Shown: piece after piece, positions 1-9,300 of the stretch | Layout: every line of letters starts with the position of its first letter | Numbering within the stretch: the stretch's first letter is position 1 | Assembly (NCBI GenBank): GCA_017556145.1 | Contig: JAFZCU010000048.1 | Location: 1-64,000, forward strand | Direction of reading: 5' to 3' | DNA from: Prevotella sp. | GTDB lineage: Bacteria > Bacteroidota > Bacteroidia > Bacteroidales > Bacteroidaceae | DNA length: 64,000 bases | Notes under the pieces: generated by a model | What the model saw: only the letters and a program-made list of their open reading frames with translations | Told to the model about the DNA's origin: nothing | The model's database searches: none | Program-made: the position numbers and the translations under genes

Positions 1-501
1 TTCATCGATGCAAAGAAGGTGGGCTGTATGGGTGCCAGTTACGGCGGATTCATGACGATGTACCTGCAGACGCAGACGGATATCTTCGCAGCTGCCGTAT
101 CGCATGCAGGCATCGCCAACCACACCAGCTACTGGGGTGAGGGCTATTGGGGCTATAACTACAGCGAGGTGTCGATGGCCAACAGCTATCCCTGGAGCCA
201 TCGTGAGCTCTACGTCGACCAGAGTCCGCTCTTCAATGCCGACAAGATTCATACGCCGCTATTGCTGCTGCATGGTACGGTCGACACAAACGTGCCCATC
301 ATCGAGAGTCTTCAGATGTTCACCGCCCTGAAGCTGCTTGGGCGTGATGTGGCCCTTGTGGAGATTGCCGGAGAAAACCACCATGTGCTCGACTACGGCA
401 AGAAAATCAAATGGCTCGGTGCCCAGATGGCATGGTTCCAGAAATGGCTCAAGGACGATCCTTCTTGGTGGGACGCCCTCTTTCCTCCAAAGCATTTATA
501 A
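1..501 (+). CDS. S9 family (prolyl oligopeptidase-type) serine peptidase, C-terminal part
   Basis: The open frame runs in from the window edge, so only the last 166 residues are visible. They are the catalytic alpha/beta-hydrolase domain of a peptidase S9 protein. The nucleophile elbow GASYGGF lies near the visible start, the acid is the Asp of HGTVDTNVP, and the His is in GENHHVLDY. Family members cut short peptides, often releasing dipeptides or cutting after proline, usually in the periplasm of Bacteroidetes. The N-terminal beta-propeller and any signal peptide lie outside the window. The stop codon is 3 nt before the mnmA start, so the two are probably cotranscribed. The S9 assignment is firm; the subfamily is not determined. 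Confidence 0.9.
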   Translation, partial: FIDAKKVGCMGASYGGFMTMYLQTQTDIFAAAVSHAGIANHTSYWGEGYWGYNYSEVSMANSYPWSHRELYVDQSPLFNADKIHTPLLLLHGTVDTNVPIIESLQMFTALKLLGRDVALVEIAGENHHVLDYGKKIKWLGAQMAWFQKWLKDDPSWWDALFPPKHL

Positions 502-504
502 GAA

Positions 505-1584
505 GTGAATATTGAAGAATTAAAGGATAAGCGGATTGCGGTGCTGTTGTCGGGAGGTGTCGATAGCAGTGTGGTGGTGTATGAGTTCGCTAAAATCGGA
601 CTCCACCCCGACTGCTTCTATATCAAGATAGGCCCGGAAGAGAATGAGGAATGGGACTGCTCCAGCGAGGAAGATCTGGAGATGGCGACGGCTGTGGCGC
701 ATAAGTACGGCTGCAAGTTGGAAGTCATCGACTGTCATAAGGAATACTGGAACCAGGTGACCACCTACACGATGGAAAAGGTGCGTGCGGGTCTGACGCC
801 TAATCCTGATGTGATGTGCAACCGTCTGATAAAGTTCGGGGCTTTCGATGAGAAACGGGGCCATGGCTACGACCTCATTGCCACGGGCCACTATGCCCAG
901 ACGGAGATCGACGCTGAGGGCCGCAAATGGCTCTGTACGAGTCCTGATCCAGTGAAGGACCAGACTGATTTCCTGGCACAGATCTACGACTGGCAGCTGA
1001 AGAAGGCGCTCTTTCCCATCGGCCATTATGTGAAGGATGAGGTGCGTCAGATAGCGGAGCGTGAACATCTGGTAAATGCCAAGCGTAAGGACTCGCAGGG
1101 CATCTGCTTCCTGGGTAAGATCAGCTACAACGACTATATCCGTCGCTATTTAGGTGAGCAGCCTGGCGATGTGATAGAACTGGAGACGGGTAAGCGTATC
1201 GGTGAGCATAAGGGGCTGTGGTTCCATACCATCGGCCAGCGCAAGGGAATGGGCTTTGGTGGCGGCCCTTGGTTCGTGGTGAAGAAGGATGTGGCTCAGA
1301 ATATCCTCTACGTCTCGCACGGCTATGACCCCGAGACAGCCTACAAACAGGATTTCCCCGTCCACGACTTCCATTGGCTCACGACGGAATCCATGATGGA
1401 TTGTGTTACTTTCAAGATCCGTCATACGCCTGAATATCACGCTGCGACGCTCGAATGGAAAAGCCCACAGGCGTTCATCGTGCATTCAAAAGAGAAGATC
1501 CACGGCGTGGCGCCAGGGCAGTTCTGTGTCGTCTACGATGCCAACCATCACCGTTGCCTTGGTTCTGGCGAAATCACGGTTTAG
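505..1584 (+). CDS. mnmA: tRNA-specific 2-thiouridylase MnmA
   Basis: This enzyme puts sulfur on U34 of the Lys, Glu and Gln tRNAs in the cytoplasm, using ATP to adenylate the base. The PP-loop SGGVDS is at residues 16-21. The two catalytic cysteines are visible: C105 in DVMCNRLIKFG and C201 in SQGICFLG. At 359 aa it has the usual family length, including the C-terminal beta-barrel. The start is GTG, 3 nt after the upstream peptidase stop; no ATG nearby would retain the first beta strand and PP-loop. It is the last gene of its strand here and is followed by an inverted-repeat element. Confidence 0.96.
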   Translation: MNIEELKDKRIAVLLSGGVDSSVVVYEFAKIGLHPDCFYIKIGPEENEEWDCSSEEDLEMATAVAHKYGCKLEVIDCHKEYWNQVTTYTMEKVRAGLTPNPDVMCNRLIKFGAFDEKRGHGYDLIATGHYAQTEIDAEGRKWLCTSPDPVKDQTDFLAQIYDWQLKKALFPIGHYVKDEVRQIAEREHLVNAKRKDSQGICFLGKISYNDYIRRYLGEQPGDVIELETGKRIGEHKGLWFHTIGQRKGMGFGGGPWFVVKKDVAQNILYVSHGYDPETAYKQDFPVHDFHWLTTESMMDCVTFKIRHTPEYHAATLEWKSPQAFIVHSKEKIHGVAPGQFCVVYDANHHRCLGSGEITV

Positions 1585-1589
1585 TATTT

Positions 1590-1691
1590 CACACAGATTT
1601 ATATACTCACACAGATCTCACAGATTTTTTATTCCTCCGGATTATTCCGAGTCAATCGTCGCTTGCGACGACTATCTGTGAGATCTGTGTG
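1590..1691. repeat. Palindromic intergenic element, copy 1 (CACAGAT arms)
   Basis: Perfect 18-bp inverted arms lie at 1608-1625 and 1674-1691, built from CACAGAT units; an extra CACACAGAT lies at 1590-1598. Between the arms are a conserved block containing CCGGATTATTCCG and a 7-bp stem TCGTCGC/GCGACGA with a TT loop (1656-1671). The same element, in reverse orientation, is at 33153-33254. It fills the gap between the convergent mnmA and GH67 genes, so it could also end transcription of either. No coding potential. Confidence 0.85.
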
Positions 1692-1700
1692 ACAATTTAA

Positions 1701-3584
1701 TTATTTCTGAGTGAAAGATCCGAAGTAATCGAGGCAGACCTTTTGCCATTGCTTGGCATTCTCCAGCTGGTGTTGCATGCGGGCATCCGTCTCCTGCCAG
1801 CGCTGCTCATCGATGAAGGGCTTTGCCTCCTGCCAGATGCGGATGAAGTCCTCCACCTCCTTTACCCCCCGGCTATAACGGTACTGCATCTCCTCGTAAA
1901 CAGTGCGTCCACTCTTCAGTCTGTAGGACCAGGGTACGCGATGGAACCACAACAGATAACGCTCGGGACAGGTGTTGATGTCGTCGTAGAGCGAACAATA
2001 AGGCTCGCGATACTGGGCTGTAGCATTTGAACCTGTGTGCGTACGGTCGAAACCAATCGAGTCGTTGTTGGCCTTGTGATAGTAGACCGGGCACCATTCA
2101 ATGGGGTAGCGGGCGATGAAGCCTCCAGGCTCCGGACCATAGTGCTGGTCGAAGGCGAAGATATGGTGCAGTCCGATGGGCATCATATAGTCGACACATG
2201 CCTCACGGCTGCGGAGCATCATGTTGATAATCGGTTCGCTCTCGCTGTCAAATGTCTGTTTCAGCCACTCTTGTGCGATAGTCTCGCTGGAGAGGTTCGG
2301 GTTCCAGGCCAGACGTCCGAAGGCATACCAGTTGGCCTGTGAGAAATGGTGGCCGCACCAGTTCTTGTCGAGTCCGATGTTTGCAACACCTGCGATACCC
2401 ACCAGTCGTGACGGCTCTACGAAGCCGAAGAACTCGCGCCACATCGGGGCCAGATACACCAGATGGCGCGACTGTCCGAGATACTCCTGCGTGATCTGCA
2501 GCTCTGCCATCTGCTTGGTCTTACGCATGGTGTCGAAGATGGGGGCATAAGGTTCACGGGGCTGGAAATCCAGCGGACCGTTCTTCGACTGCAGGATCAC
2601 ATTATCGCGGAACTGGCCGTCGAGGTCCTTGAATTCCGATACCGCCTGTTTCACACGATCCTCTCCCTTATGGGCAGCGCCATAGACGAACGAGCGCCAC
2701 ATGACGATACCTCCGTAGGGCTTCACCGCATCGGCCAGCATGTTGGCACCGTCGGCATGCGTGCGGTTATAGTCGAAAGGACCCGGCTGGCCCTCAGAAT
2801 TAGCCTTCACCAGAAATCCCCCGAAGTCGGGAATCAGCTGATAGATCTCCTTGGCCTTCGCCTTCCACCAGGCTTTCACCTGCGCATTCAGCGGATCGGC
2901 CGTCTTCAGCGGCTTACCCCCGTTGACACCTTTGGCTGGTATTGTCATCGGCGAGCCGAAGTTTACAGAGAGATACACCTTGATGCCGTAAGGCCTGAGG
3001 ATGTCGGCAATCTCCTTCACCTTATCGATATAGATGGCGGAGAGCATCTTCGGCGAGGCATTCACATTGTTGAGCACGGTGCCGTTGATGCCGATCGAGG
3101 CATTGGCACGGGCATATTCCTTGATGAGTTCCGCGTTGATGGGCTTAGGTTTCCATTGGTCGCTGTTTCTCCGTGTCCTTGGATCTTCCAGCGCCCAGAA
3201 GATGCTGAGTCCGGCATAGCCGCGCTCTATCGAGCTGTCGAGGTTGTCCCAATGGTTCAGGATACGCAGCTTATAGAAAGGTTCTGAATAGCCTTTCTCG
3301 CCTCTCAGCATGGCGTATGTGCCGTAGAGCAGGCCCGTCTCATTCTTGGCAGTGATGGTGTTGCCTTCTATCCGGTAGGCATCATCAGCCATCGTCGGAT
3401 CTGTCACCAGCGTAGCCTTTGCACCCTGATAGTAGTTGCGTAGCTCTTCGGCAGCGACGCATTCGGGGCCCGTCACTTGTGCTTTCTGTACTTTGTCATA
3501 TCTCAGCCACAACTGGTGGCCGTCCTCCGCCTTCACGATACCCGCAAAGGCAAGTGCAAACAATAAAAATGTAAGTTTCTTCAT
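1701..3584 (-). CDS. GH67 alpha-glucuronidase, exported
   Basis: GH67 enzymes remove (4-O-methyl-)glucuronic acid from the non-reducing end of xylo-oligosaccharides, a late step of glucuronoxylan breakdown. Numbering from the ATG at 3596, the expected catalytic acids are present: E268 (KANSEGQPGP), D343 (GPLDFQP) and E371 (ITQEYLGQ). A signal peptide (MKKLTFLLFALAFAGIVKA) indicates the periplasm or outer membrane. I use the ATG at 3584, which begins directly with the signal peptide; the ATG at 3596 is possible but leaves almost no leader after the -7 box at 3607-3614. Length about 627 aa, slightly short for the family. It stands alone, with no other xylan genes adjacent. Confidence 0.93.
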   Translation of the reverse strand: MKKLTFLLFALAFAGIVKAEDGHQLWLRYDKVQKAQVTGPECVAAEELRNYYQGAKATLVTDPTMADDAYRIEGNTITAKNETGLLYGTYAMLRGEKGYSEPFYKLRILNHWDNLDSSIERGYAGLSIFWALEDPRTRRNSDQWKPKPINAELIKEYARANASIGINGTVLNNVNASPKMLSAIYIDKVKEIADILRPYGIKVYLSVNFGSPMTIPAKGVNGGKPLKTADPLNAQVKAWWKAKAKEIYQLIPDFGGFLVKANSEGQPGPFDYNRTHADGANMLADAVKPYGGIVMWRSFVYGAAHKGEDRVKQAVSEFKDLDGQFRDNVILQSKNGPLDFQPREPYAPIFDTMRKTKQMAELQITQEYLGQSRHLVYLAPMWREFFGFVEPSRLVGIAGVANIGLDKNWCGHHFSQANWYAFGRLAWNPNLSSETIAQEWLKQTFDSESEPIINMMLRSREACVDYMMPIGLHHIFAFDQHYGPEPGGFIARYPIEWCPVYYHKANNDSIGFDRTHTGSNATAQYREPYCSLYDDINTCPERYLLWFHRVPWSYRLKSGRTVYEEMQYRYSRGVKEVEDFIRIWQEAKPFIDEQRWQETDARMQHQLENAKQWQKVCLDYFGSFTQK

Positions 3585-3606
3585 ACCTATAGTCATATAC
3601 TTGCTG

Positions 3607-3614
3607 CAAATTTA
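3607..3614 (-). promoter_or_regulatory. -7 promoter box of the GH67 gene
   Basis: TAAATTTG on the minus strand fits the Bacteroidetes TAnnTTTG box. It lies 22 nt before the ATG at 3584 and 10 nt before the alternative ATG at 3596. No clear -33 TTTG was found. Confidence 0.5.
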
Positions 3615-3703
3615 CAAATAAATCTTCATTCTCAATGCTTAATTCTTGTTTTTTTATATCTTTAAACAAATATCCAACAAAATGAAACAATTCTGAAAAG
3701 GGC

Positions 3704-3724
3704 CGGCATCCTCGTGAGATGCCG
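3704..3724. other. Small GC hairpin in the GH67 upstream region
   Basis: CGGCATC and GATGCCG pair over 7 bp with a 7-nt loop. It lies within the 485-bp gap between GH67 and the small two-gene unit. No T-run follows on either strand, so it is not a typical terminator. Role unknown. I see no gene in this gap. Confidence 0.4.
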
Positions 3725-3883
3725 AATATTTCTACTTTCATGTCTGCAAAGTATAACTTCCTCCGGAGCAAAGTACAACTTCCATGCCATGATTCTGGGA
3801 GTCCTCAGGTTGCTTTCGCATAGAGTACCGGCATCCCCGCTGGATTCCGTCTCAAAGTTAGGAAGTTAGCTTAACGTTTCAAA

Positions 3884-4058
3884 TGTTTCATTTGTTTCAT
3901 TACAAATTCGTTTTTCCGAAAATCGTCAAAATGGACCTATTAATGGGGAAGATTATTTATATAATTATAATTATATAAATAATCTTCTATAAACTACCCC
4001 ATAAATCCCCAAAATTTGCAGTTCCTAACAACCAAATTGTAATGAAACAAATGAAACA
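3884..4058. repeat. Palindromic element with ATGAAACA arms and a 38-bp perfect palindrome inside
   Basis: Perfect 22-bp inverted arms (3884-3905 and 4037-4058) consist of near-tandem TGTTTCAT / ATGAAACA units, with a further unit outside the right arm to about 4071. At the centre, 3949-3986 is a perfect AT-only palindrome of 19+19 bp apart from its end bases, flanked by ATGGGG (3943-3948) and CCCCAT. The whole could fold as a long two-level hairpin. It lies 24 bp downstream of the minus-strand gene ending at 4082, so it may also work as its 3' end structure. Confidence 0.85.
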
Positions 4059-4081
4059 AAATGAAACAAAACGATCTCTAA

Positions 4082-4591
4082 TCATTTGGAATCTTCGACA
4101 TCAAAAAGCAATGAAATCGTCTCGCTAAATTCTTCTATCGCTCGCTGTAAATAAGGACAGGTCAAACGTGCAATTATAGCAGCGAAGTTCATTTGGCCAT
4201 CCATCTTACCTTCTGCCGTCTGAATATAATAAAGGTCACGATGTTCATAAGTGTTGAACCATCGTACAAACAGACGATTGCGAAATGCTTGTCTTCCGTC
4301 ACCAGTAGCTGTTACGTAAAGCATGACATCATTATTTTGCTCAAAAAACTCCTCAATAATTGCAAAGACGGTTTGTTTGAGCTTCATGTCAAGCGGTGAT
4401 TGACCGTGACGTTCATTGGTAATACTAAATTCAAAAGCTCCACTCGGGACGAAAGCATTATCCAACTTGAAGTCGATGTTGAATTCAACACCAGAATCGC
4501 TTACGAAATAGTAATGATCAGGCTTTCCTGATTTCTGCCACACCTTATATGGTGAATGCAGATTAATGATGTTTAATCTGAGCGTGTTCAT
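4082..4591 (-). CDS. Hypothetical protein, probable DUF6169 family
   Basis: A 169-residue soluble protein without signal peptide or membrane segment. The N-terminal half (SGKPDHYYFVSDSGVEFNIDF) resembles the Bacteroidetes DUF6169 family from memory; I cannot confirm this by search. The C-terminal half is rich in aromatic and charged residues (RLFVRWFNTYEHRDLYYIQ). It follows the small basic gene at 4615-4776 by 23 nt and is probably cotranscribed with it. The pairing of a small charged protein with a second soluble protein recalls a toxin-antitoxin layout, but no known toxin motif is visible. Function unknown. Confidence 0.7.
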   Translation of the reverse strand: MNTLRLNIINLHSPYKVWQKSGKPDHYYFVSDSGVEFNIDFKLDNAFVPSGAFEFSITNERHGQSPLDMKLKQTVFAIIEEFFEQNNDVMLYVTATGDGRQAFRNRLFVRWFNTYEHRDLYYIQTAEGKMDGQMNFAAIIARLTCPYLQRAIEEFSETISLLFDVEDSK

Positions 4592-4614
4592 AGTAGTAAG
4601 ATTTAAGAGGATGA

Positions 4615-4776
4615 CTATGCAAAGATCTCTTCCATTGTCATCCCCGACATTCTCATTTGATGGATCTCTTCAAGCTCACGCTGTTTTTCTTCCATGCGCT
4701 TTTTCTTGTCTTCAAGGTATTCGCGAAAAGCAGCGCGAACTTCCTCACGGGTCCTTTTTCTTCTTGTTGTTTCCAT
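4615..4776 (-). CDS. Small highly charged coiled-coil protein
   Basis: Starting at METTRRKRTREEV this is 53 residues, dominated by Arg, Lys and Glu, with a predicted helical stretch (EYLEDKKKRMEEKQRELEEIHQMR) and a short tail MSGMTMEEIFA. An upstream in-frame ATG at 4800 (MNLKPRII) is possible, but the -7 box at 4810-4817 would leave it a very short leader. First gene of a two-gene unit with the DUF6169-like gene. It may be a partner or antidote of that protein, which is inference only. No recognised family. Confidence 0.55.
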   Translation of the reverse strand: METTRRKRTREEVRAAFREYLEDKKKRMEEKQRELEEIHQMRMSGMTMEEIFA

Positions 4777-4809
4777 AATGATTCTTGGTTTTAAATTCAT
4801 AATCCGCTG

Positions 4810-4817
4810 CAAAGATA
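4810..4817 (-). promoter_or_regulatory. -7 promoter box of the small two-gene unit
   Basis: TATCTTTG on the minus strand, in the common CTGCAAAGATA context when read on the plus strand. It points toward the genes at 4776 and 4591. Confidence 0.65.
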
Positions 4818-5104
4818 GGAACTTTTTCCCATACTTCCAAACTTTTCCGATAAAAAATACGTTTTTTCTTGTCAGGGGACAAACAGATATGATATGCCAT
4901 ACACCTGTCCATCGGCATGTCTCTCGTATTCCTCCATCAATGTCATCATCTGTTGCTTATCCGACGGAATACTTCTGCCTCATAGTTCACAAATGATGTA
5001 CGAGAATTGGGATAATTTGGCCTGTTTTTCCTGCATTTTTTTAATTTTATGGATGAAAATGGCAAAAAAAAGGATTCCAGAGTTCTATTTTAATAAAAAT
5101 TGTG
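4818..5104. other. Divergent spacer between the small unit and the efflux operon
   Basis: This stretch holds no convincing gene. On the minus strand 4872-4949 encodes 25 codons (MMTLMEEYERHADGQVYGI and so on) that read like real protein and stay open a few codons further upstream (SDKQQ). It may be the decayed tail of a lost gene. The rest is AT-rich and ends in the efflux promoter. Confidence 0.35.
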
Positions 5105-5112
5105 TATCTTTG
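5105..5112 (+). promoter_or_regulatory. -7 promoter box of the efflux operon
   Basis: TATCTTTG fits the Bacteroidetes -7 consensus and lies 59 nt before the adaptor ATG at 5172. No strong -33 TTTG is visible in the AT-rich sequence before it. Confidence 0.7.
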
Positions 5113-5171
5113 TAGCGGTGTTCTCAGGAACACATAGAAAGAATGACAAAAATATCAAAACAAATATTAAC

Positions 5172-6308
5172 ATGAAACAGAAAAAAACTTTGATCTGGGC
5201 AGTAATGATTGGCACGGCAATCGTTGGACTGACAGCGTGCGGAATCGATATGCCTAAGGAAACGAAGACATCGTTCGAGACGATGACAGTGCAGAAACAG
5301 GACATCACGGTGCCCTTGAAGTTCAGTGCCAAGCTGAAGGGACAGTCGGACGTGACCATCACACCTCAGGTGAGCGGACAGTTGGTGAAGATTGCCGTCA
5401 GCGAGGGTCAGCAGGTGAAGAAGGGCCAGGTGCTCTTCGTCATCGACCAGCGTAATGCACAACTCGAACTGGAGGCCGCACAGGCCAACCTGCAGGCTGC
5501 CCTGGCTCAGGAGAACTCTGCCAAACTGGAGTTTGAGTCGAACAAGAACCTGTTTGAGAAGAAAATCGTGAGCAGCTATATGCTGAACAATTCCGAGAAC
5601 TCCTATAAGCAGGCGCAGGCTTCGGTGGCCCAGGCCCGTGCGTCGGTCAACCGCGCGAAGGTGAACCTCGGCTTCTGCACCATTACGGCCCCTGTGGCAG
5701 GTCTCATTGGCGAGATTCCTGTGCGCACTGGCGACCAGGTGTCACCGGGTTCGCGCCTAACCATTGTCAGCGGCAACACGAACATGGACGCCGAGTTCTC
5801 CGTGACGGAGGCGCTTATCGAAGAGTCGGTGCAGGCAGGTGCGACTCAGTCCGATAAGGCCAAATACATGGCCGAACTGCCGCCCGTAACCTTCGTAATG
5901 AAAAGCGGTACGGAATATCCGCACAAGGGGCGTATTACCAGTCTGACCGGCGTGGTGGATGCAGCCACCGGTTCATTGGGCGTAAAGGCTACGTTCCCCA
6001 ACCCTGACGGCCACCTGTTCTCAGGCATCCAGGGTACAGTGGTGTTGCCGATGAGTGAGAAGGACGTGATGTTGGTTCCCCAAATTGCTGTTGTAAAGCT
6101 TCAGGACAAGCAGCAGGTGTATAAGGTGAAGGCCGACAGCACGGCAACGGCCGTCGAAGTGACAACGGTAGACTTCGGCAACGGCAAGGACTTCGCCGTT
6201 ACCAGCGGACTCAATGTAGGTGACAAGATTGTGACCGTCGGAGCGAATAACGTACAAGAAGGGCAGAAAGTGCTGTTTCCAGAGGAAGAAGTGAAAAGTG
6301 AAAAATAA
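5172..6308 (+). CDS. RND efflux periplasmic adaptor (membrane fusion) lipoprotein
   Basis: This protein links an inner membrane RND pump to its outer membrane channel in a multidrug efflux complex. The start is set by MKQKKTLIWAVMIGTAIVG followed by the lipobox LTAC, so the mature protein is probably lipid-anchored. Next come a split biotinyl-lipoyl half (SGQLVKIAVSEGQQVKKGQV), a coiled-coil hairpin rich in Ala, Gln and Glu, the second lipoyl half (APVAGLIGEIPVRTGDQV), and beta-barrel and membrane-proximal domains. 378 aa, usual for the family. First gene of a three-gene operon; its 3' end is made of AGTGAAA heptamers. Confidence 0.94.
   Translation: MKQKKTLIWAVMIGTAIVGLTACGIDMPKETKTSFETMTVQKQDITVPLKFSAKLKGQSDVTITPQVSGQLVKIAVSEGQQVKKGQVLFVIDQRNAQLELEAAQANLQAALAQENSAKLEFESNKNLFEKKIVSSYMLNNSENSYKQAQASVAQARASVNRAKVNLGFCTITAPVAGLIGEIPVRTGDQVSPGSRLTIVSGNTNMDAEFSVTEALIEESVQAGATQSDKAKYMAELPPVTFVMKSGTEYPHKGRITSLTGVVDAATGSLGVKATFPNPDGHLFSGIQGTVVLPMSEKDVMLVPQIAVVKLQDKQQVYKVKADSTATAVEVTTVDFGNGKDFAVTSGLNVGDKIVTVGANNVQEGQKVLFPEEEVKSEK
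6290..6303 (+). repeat. AGTGAAA heptamer array (2 units) at the adaptor 3' end
   Basis: Two tandem AGTGAAA units encode the end of the adaptor (VKSEK). The same heptamer recurs at the end of the pump gene (9458-9478) and at the fumarase/M6 boundary (34951-34971). Confidence 0.7.
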
Positions 6309-6311
6309 TCT

Positions 6312-9300
6312 ATGAAGAACAATATATTTATCAATAGATATGTGATGGCGTGCGCCATCAGTATCGTTATTGCGATGGTAGGCTTCATCTGCATGAAGTC
6401 GCTGTCCATTGAGCAGTATCCCAGCATTGCTCCGCCACAGGTAATGGTGGTCACCAACTATACGGGTGCTGATGCTAACACGATTATGAAGTCGGTCATC
6501 CAGCCGTTGGAGGAAAATATCAACGGTGTGCCCGGCATGACCTATATCACCTCGAAGGCATCGTCGTCTGGCGACGTGAACATTTCGGTATATTTCGAAC
6601 AGGGCACCGACCCCGACATGGCGGCGGTGAACGTGCAGAACCGCGTGTCAAGGGCACTGGCCTTGCTGCCCGCTGAAGTGACGCAAGTGGGTGTCCAAGT
6701 GATGAAACTCCAGAGCAACATCTTGCGCATCCTTGCGGTGAAAAGTTCCGACGGTAAGTATAACGATGACTTCATCTCAAACTACGTTGATATCAACATC
6801 AAGCCTCGCCTGCAGCGTATCACTGGTGTGGGCGACGTACAAAGCTTGGGTAACACCTACGCCTTGCGTATTTGGATGAAACCTGACGTGATGGCACAAT
6901 ACGGTCTGACACCTAACGACGTCTTCGCTGCCATCGGCAGCCAGAGCTTTGTGGCGGCTACGGGTTCCTTAGGCGAACAGTCGGAGAACAAATACCAGTA
7001 TTCGATGGAGTACAAGGGTACACTGAAGACCGTCGAGGAGTTCAACGACATCGTCCTGAAGACAAGCGAAGGGGGTCACCTGCTGCACTTAGGCGATGTG
7101 GCCGAGGTGGAGATAGGTGCCCAGAGCTACAGCTTCCTGTCGAACATCAACGGCCAGCCCGGTACGATTCTCATGGTGTTCCAGGCACCTGAGGCCAATG
7201 CGACGGAGGTGAATGCGCGCATCACGAAGATGTGTGACGACATGAAGGCAACGATGCCCGCAGGACTGGAGTTCGTCACTCTGCAGACTTCCGACGACTT
7301 CCTCTTTGCGGCCATCCACAACGTGGTGGAAACGCTCGTTATCGCCATCATCCTCGTGGTGCTTGTGGTGTTCTTCTTCCTGCAGAACATCAAGGCAACG
7401 ATTATTCCTTCTATCTCCATCATCGTGTCGCTGTTGGGTACGTTTGGCATCGTTGCGCTGGCAGGATTCTCGCTCAACATCCTGACGCTCTTCGCACTCG
7501 TGTTGGCCATCGGTACGGTGGTGGATGATGCCATCGTGGTCGTCGAGGCTGTCATGGCGAAGATGGAGGGCGGCATCAGCGACGCCCGTGAAGCTACGCG
7601 CCAAGCCATGAGCGAGGTGTCGGTAGCCGTCATCTCGTGTACCTTGGTGTTTATGGCCGTGTTTATCCCTGTGACGTTCATGAGTGGCACGTCGGGCACG
7701 TTCTTCACCCAGTTTGGTGTGACCATCGCTTCGTCGGTCGGTCTGTCGTGCGTGTCAGCCCTGACGCTGTGTCCCGCCCTTTGTGCCATCATGTTGAAGA
7801 TGTCGGAGAAGGACGGTAAGAAGAAGTCGCTGACCTATTACACGAAGAAGGCTTACTCCGTGAGCTACAACGCCATCTACAATAAGTACAGCAAGAGCGT
7901 GCAGAAGTTCATCAAGCGCCCCGTGCTGGCATGGGGTCTGCTGGCCATTGCCGGCGTACTGCTGTTCTTTTTCATGAAGAACCTGCCGTCGGGTCTCGTA
8001 CCGCAGGAGGACCAGGGCGTCTTCCTCGCTGAGATCCGTGCACCGGAGGGCTATACGCTGAAGCAGACGCAAGAGCTGACGAAACAGGTGGAGGCGAAGG
8101 TGAAGGAGATTCCTGAACTGGAGAGCTTTGCCACAGCCTGCGGTTACGGTCTGATCTCGGGCAACGGTTCCAACTATGCCACGCTCGTCGTCCGCCTGAA
8201 GAACTGGGACGACCGCCCCGGCATGAACCACCTCATTGACCTCGTCATTGGCCGTATCTACTTTGCCTGCAAGGATATCAAGAACGTGCAGGTGCTGCCC
8301 TTCCAGCTGCCACAGGTGCCCGGCTACGGTTCAAGCAACAGCGTGAGCCTCGTGATACAGGATCCCTCTGATGGCAACTTGTCGGAGTTTGCCAAGCATA
8401 CCCAGAATTTCCTGACCAAGTTGGAAGAGCGGCCTGAAATCAGCATGGCTATGTCATCTTACTCGGAGCGCTTCCCGAAGTTCCAGGTTGAAGTCGATGC
8501 CACCCAATGCGACCGTGCTGGCGTGTCGCCCAAGACGGTGCTTAGCACGCTTGGTTCCTACTGCGGTGGAGCGTACATTGGCAACTTCAACCAGTTTGGT
8601 AAGGTCTACCGCATCATGGCTGCTGCTGCGCCCGAATACCGTCTCGACCCGTCATCGCTGAACAACATCTTCGTGCAGGTGAAGGGCGGCAAGATGGCCC
8701 CCATCTCTGAGTTCGTCTCGCTGAAGGAAATTGTCGGCCCGGCAAACATCGAGCACTTCAACCTGTTCCAGAGCATCACCTGTAACATCATGGCCAACGG
8801 CTGCAGCGAAGGTGAGGTTCATGAGATTATCAAAGAAATGTTTGAGAAGGAGATGCCCAAGGGCTATACCTACGAGTACAGCAACATGTCGCGTGAGGTG
8901 GAGGAAGCCGCCGGCTCGAACACCACCGCTATTATATATATAATCTGTGTCATCCTCATCTACCTCATCCTGGCTTCGCTCTACAACTCGTGGTTCACAC
9001 CGTTAGCCGTGCTGTTGAGCGTGCCTTTTGGACTGATGGGAGCCTTTATCTGCGCCTACTTAGGCTCACTGCTTAACCTGCCCGGCATGGATAATAACAT
9101 CTATCTGCAGACGGGTGTCATCATGCTGATAGGCTTGCTCTCAAAGACGGCCATTCTGATTACCGAGTTCGCCTCCGAGCGCCGTGCTCAGGGCATGAGC
9201 ATCGTCGAAGCGGCCTTTGCCGCCTGTCAGGAGCGTCTGCGCCCGATCCTGATGACCGTAGCCACGATGATCATCGGTATGATACCGCTCGTCATCGCCG

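Noticed and set aside
3884..4058. Insertion sequence
   Set aside because: No transposase gene, no target-site duplication that I could identify, and interior too short; a non-autonomous hairpin element is still possible.
5090..5362. Minus-strand frame overlapping the efflux promoter
   Set aside because: It lies opposite the promoter and lipoprotein signal of the adaptor and shows no family features.
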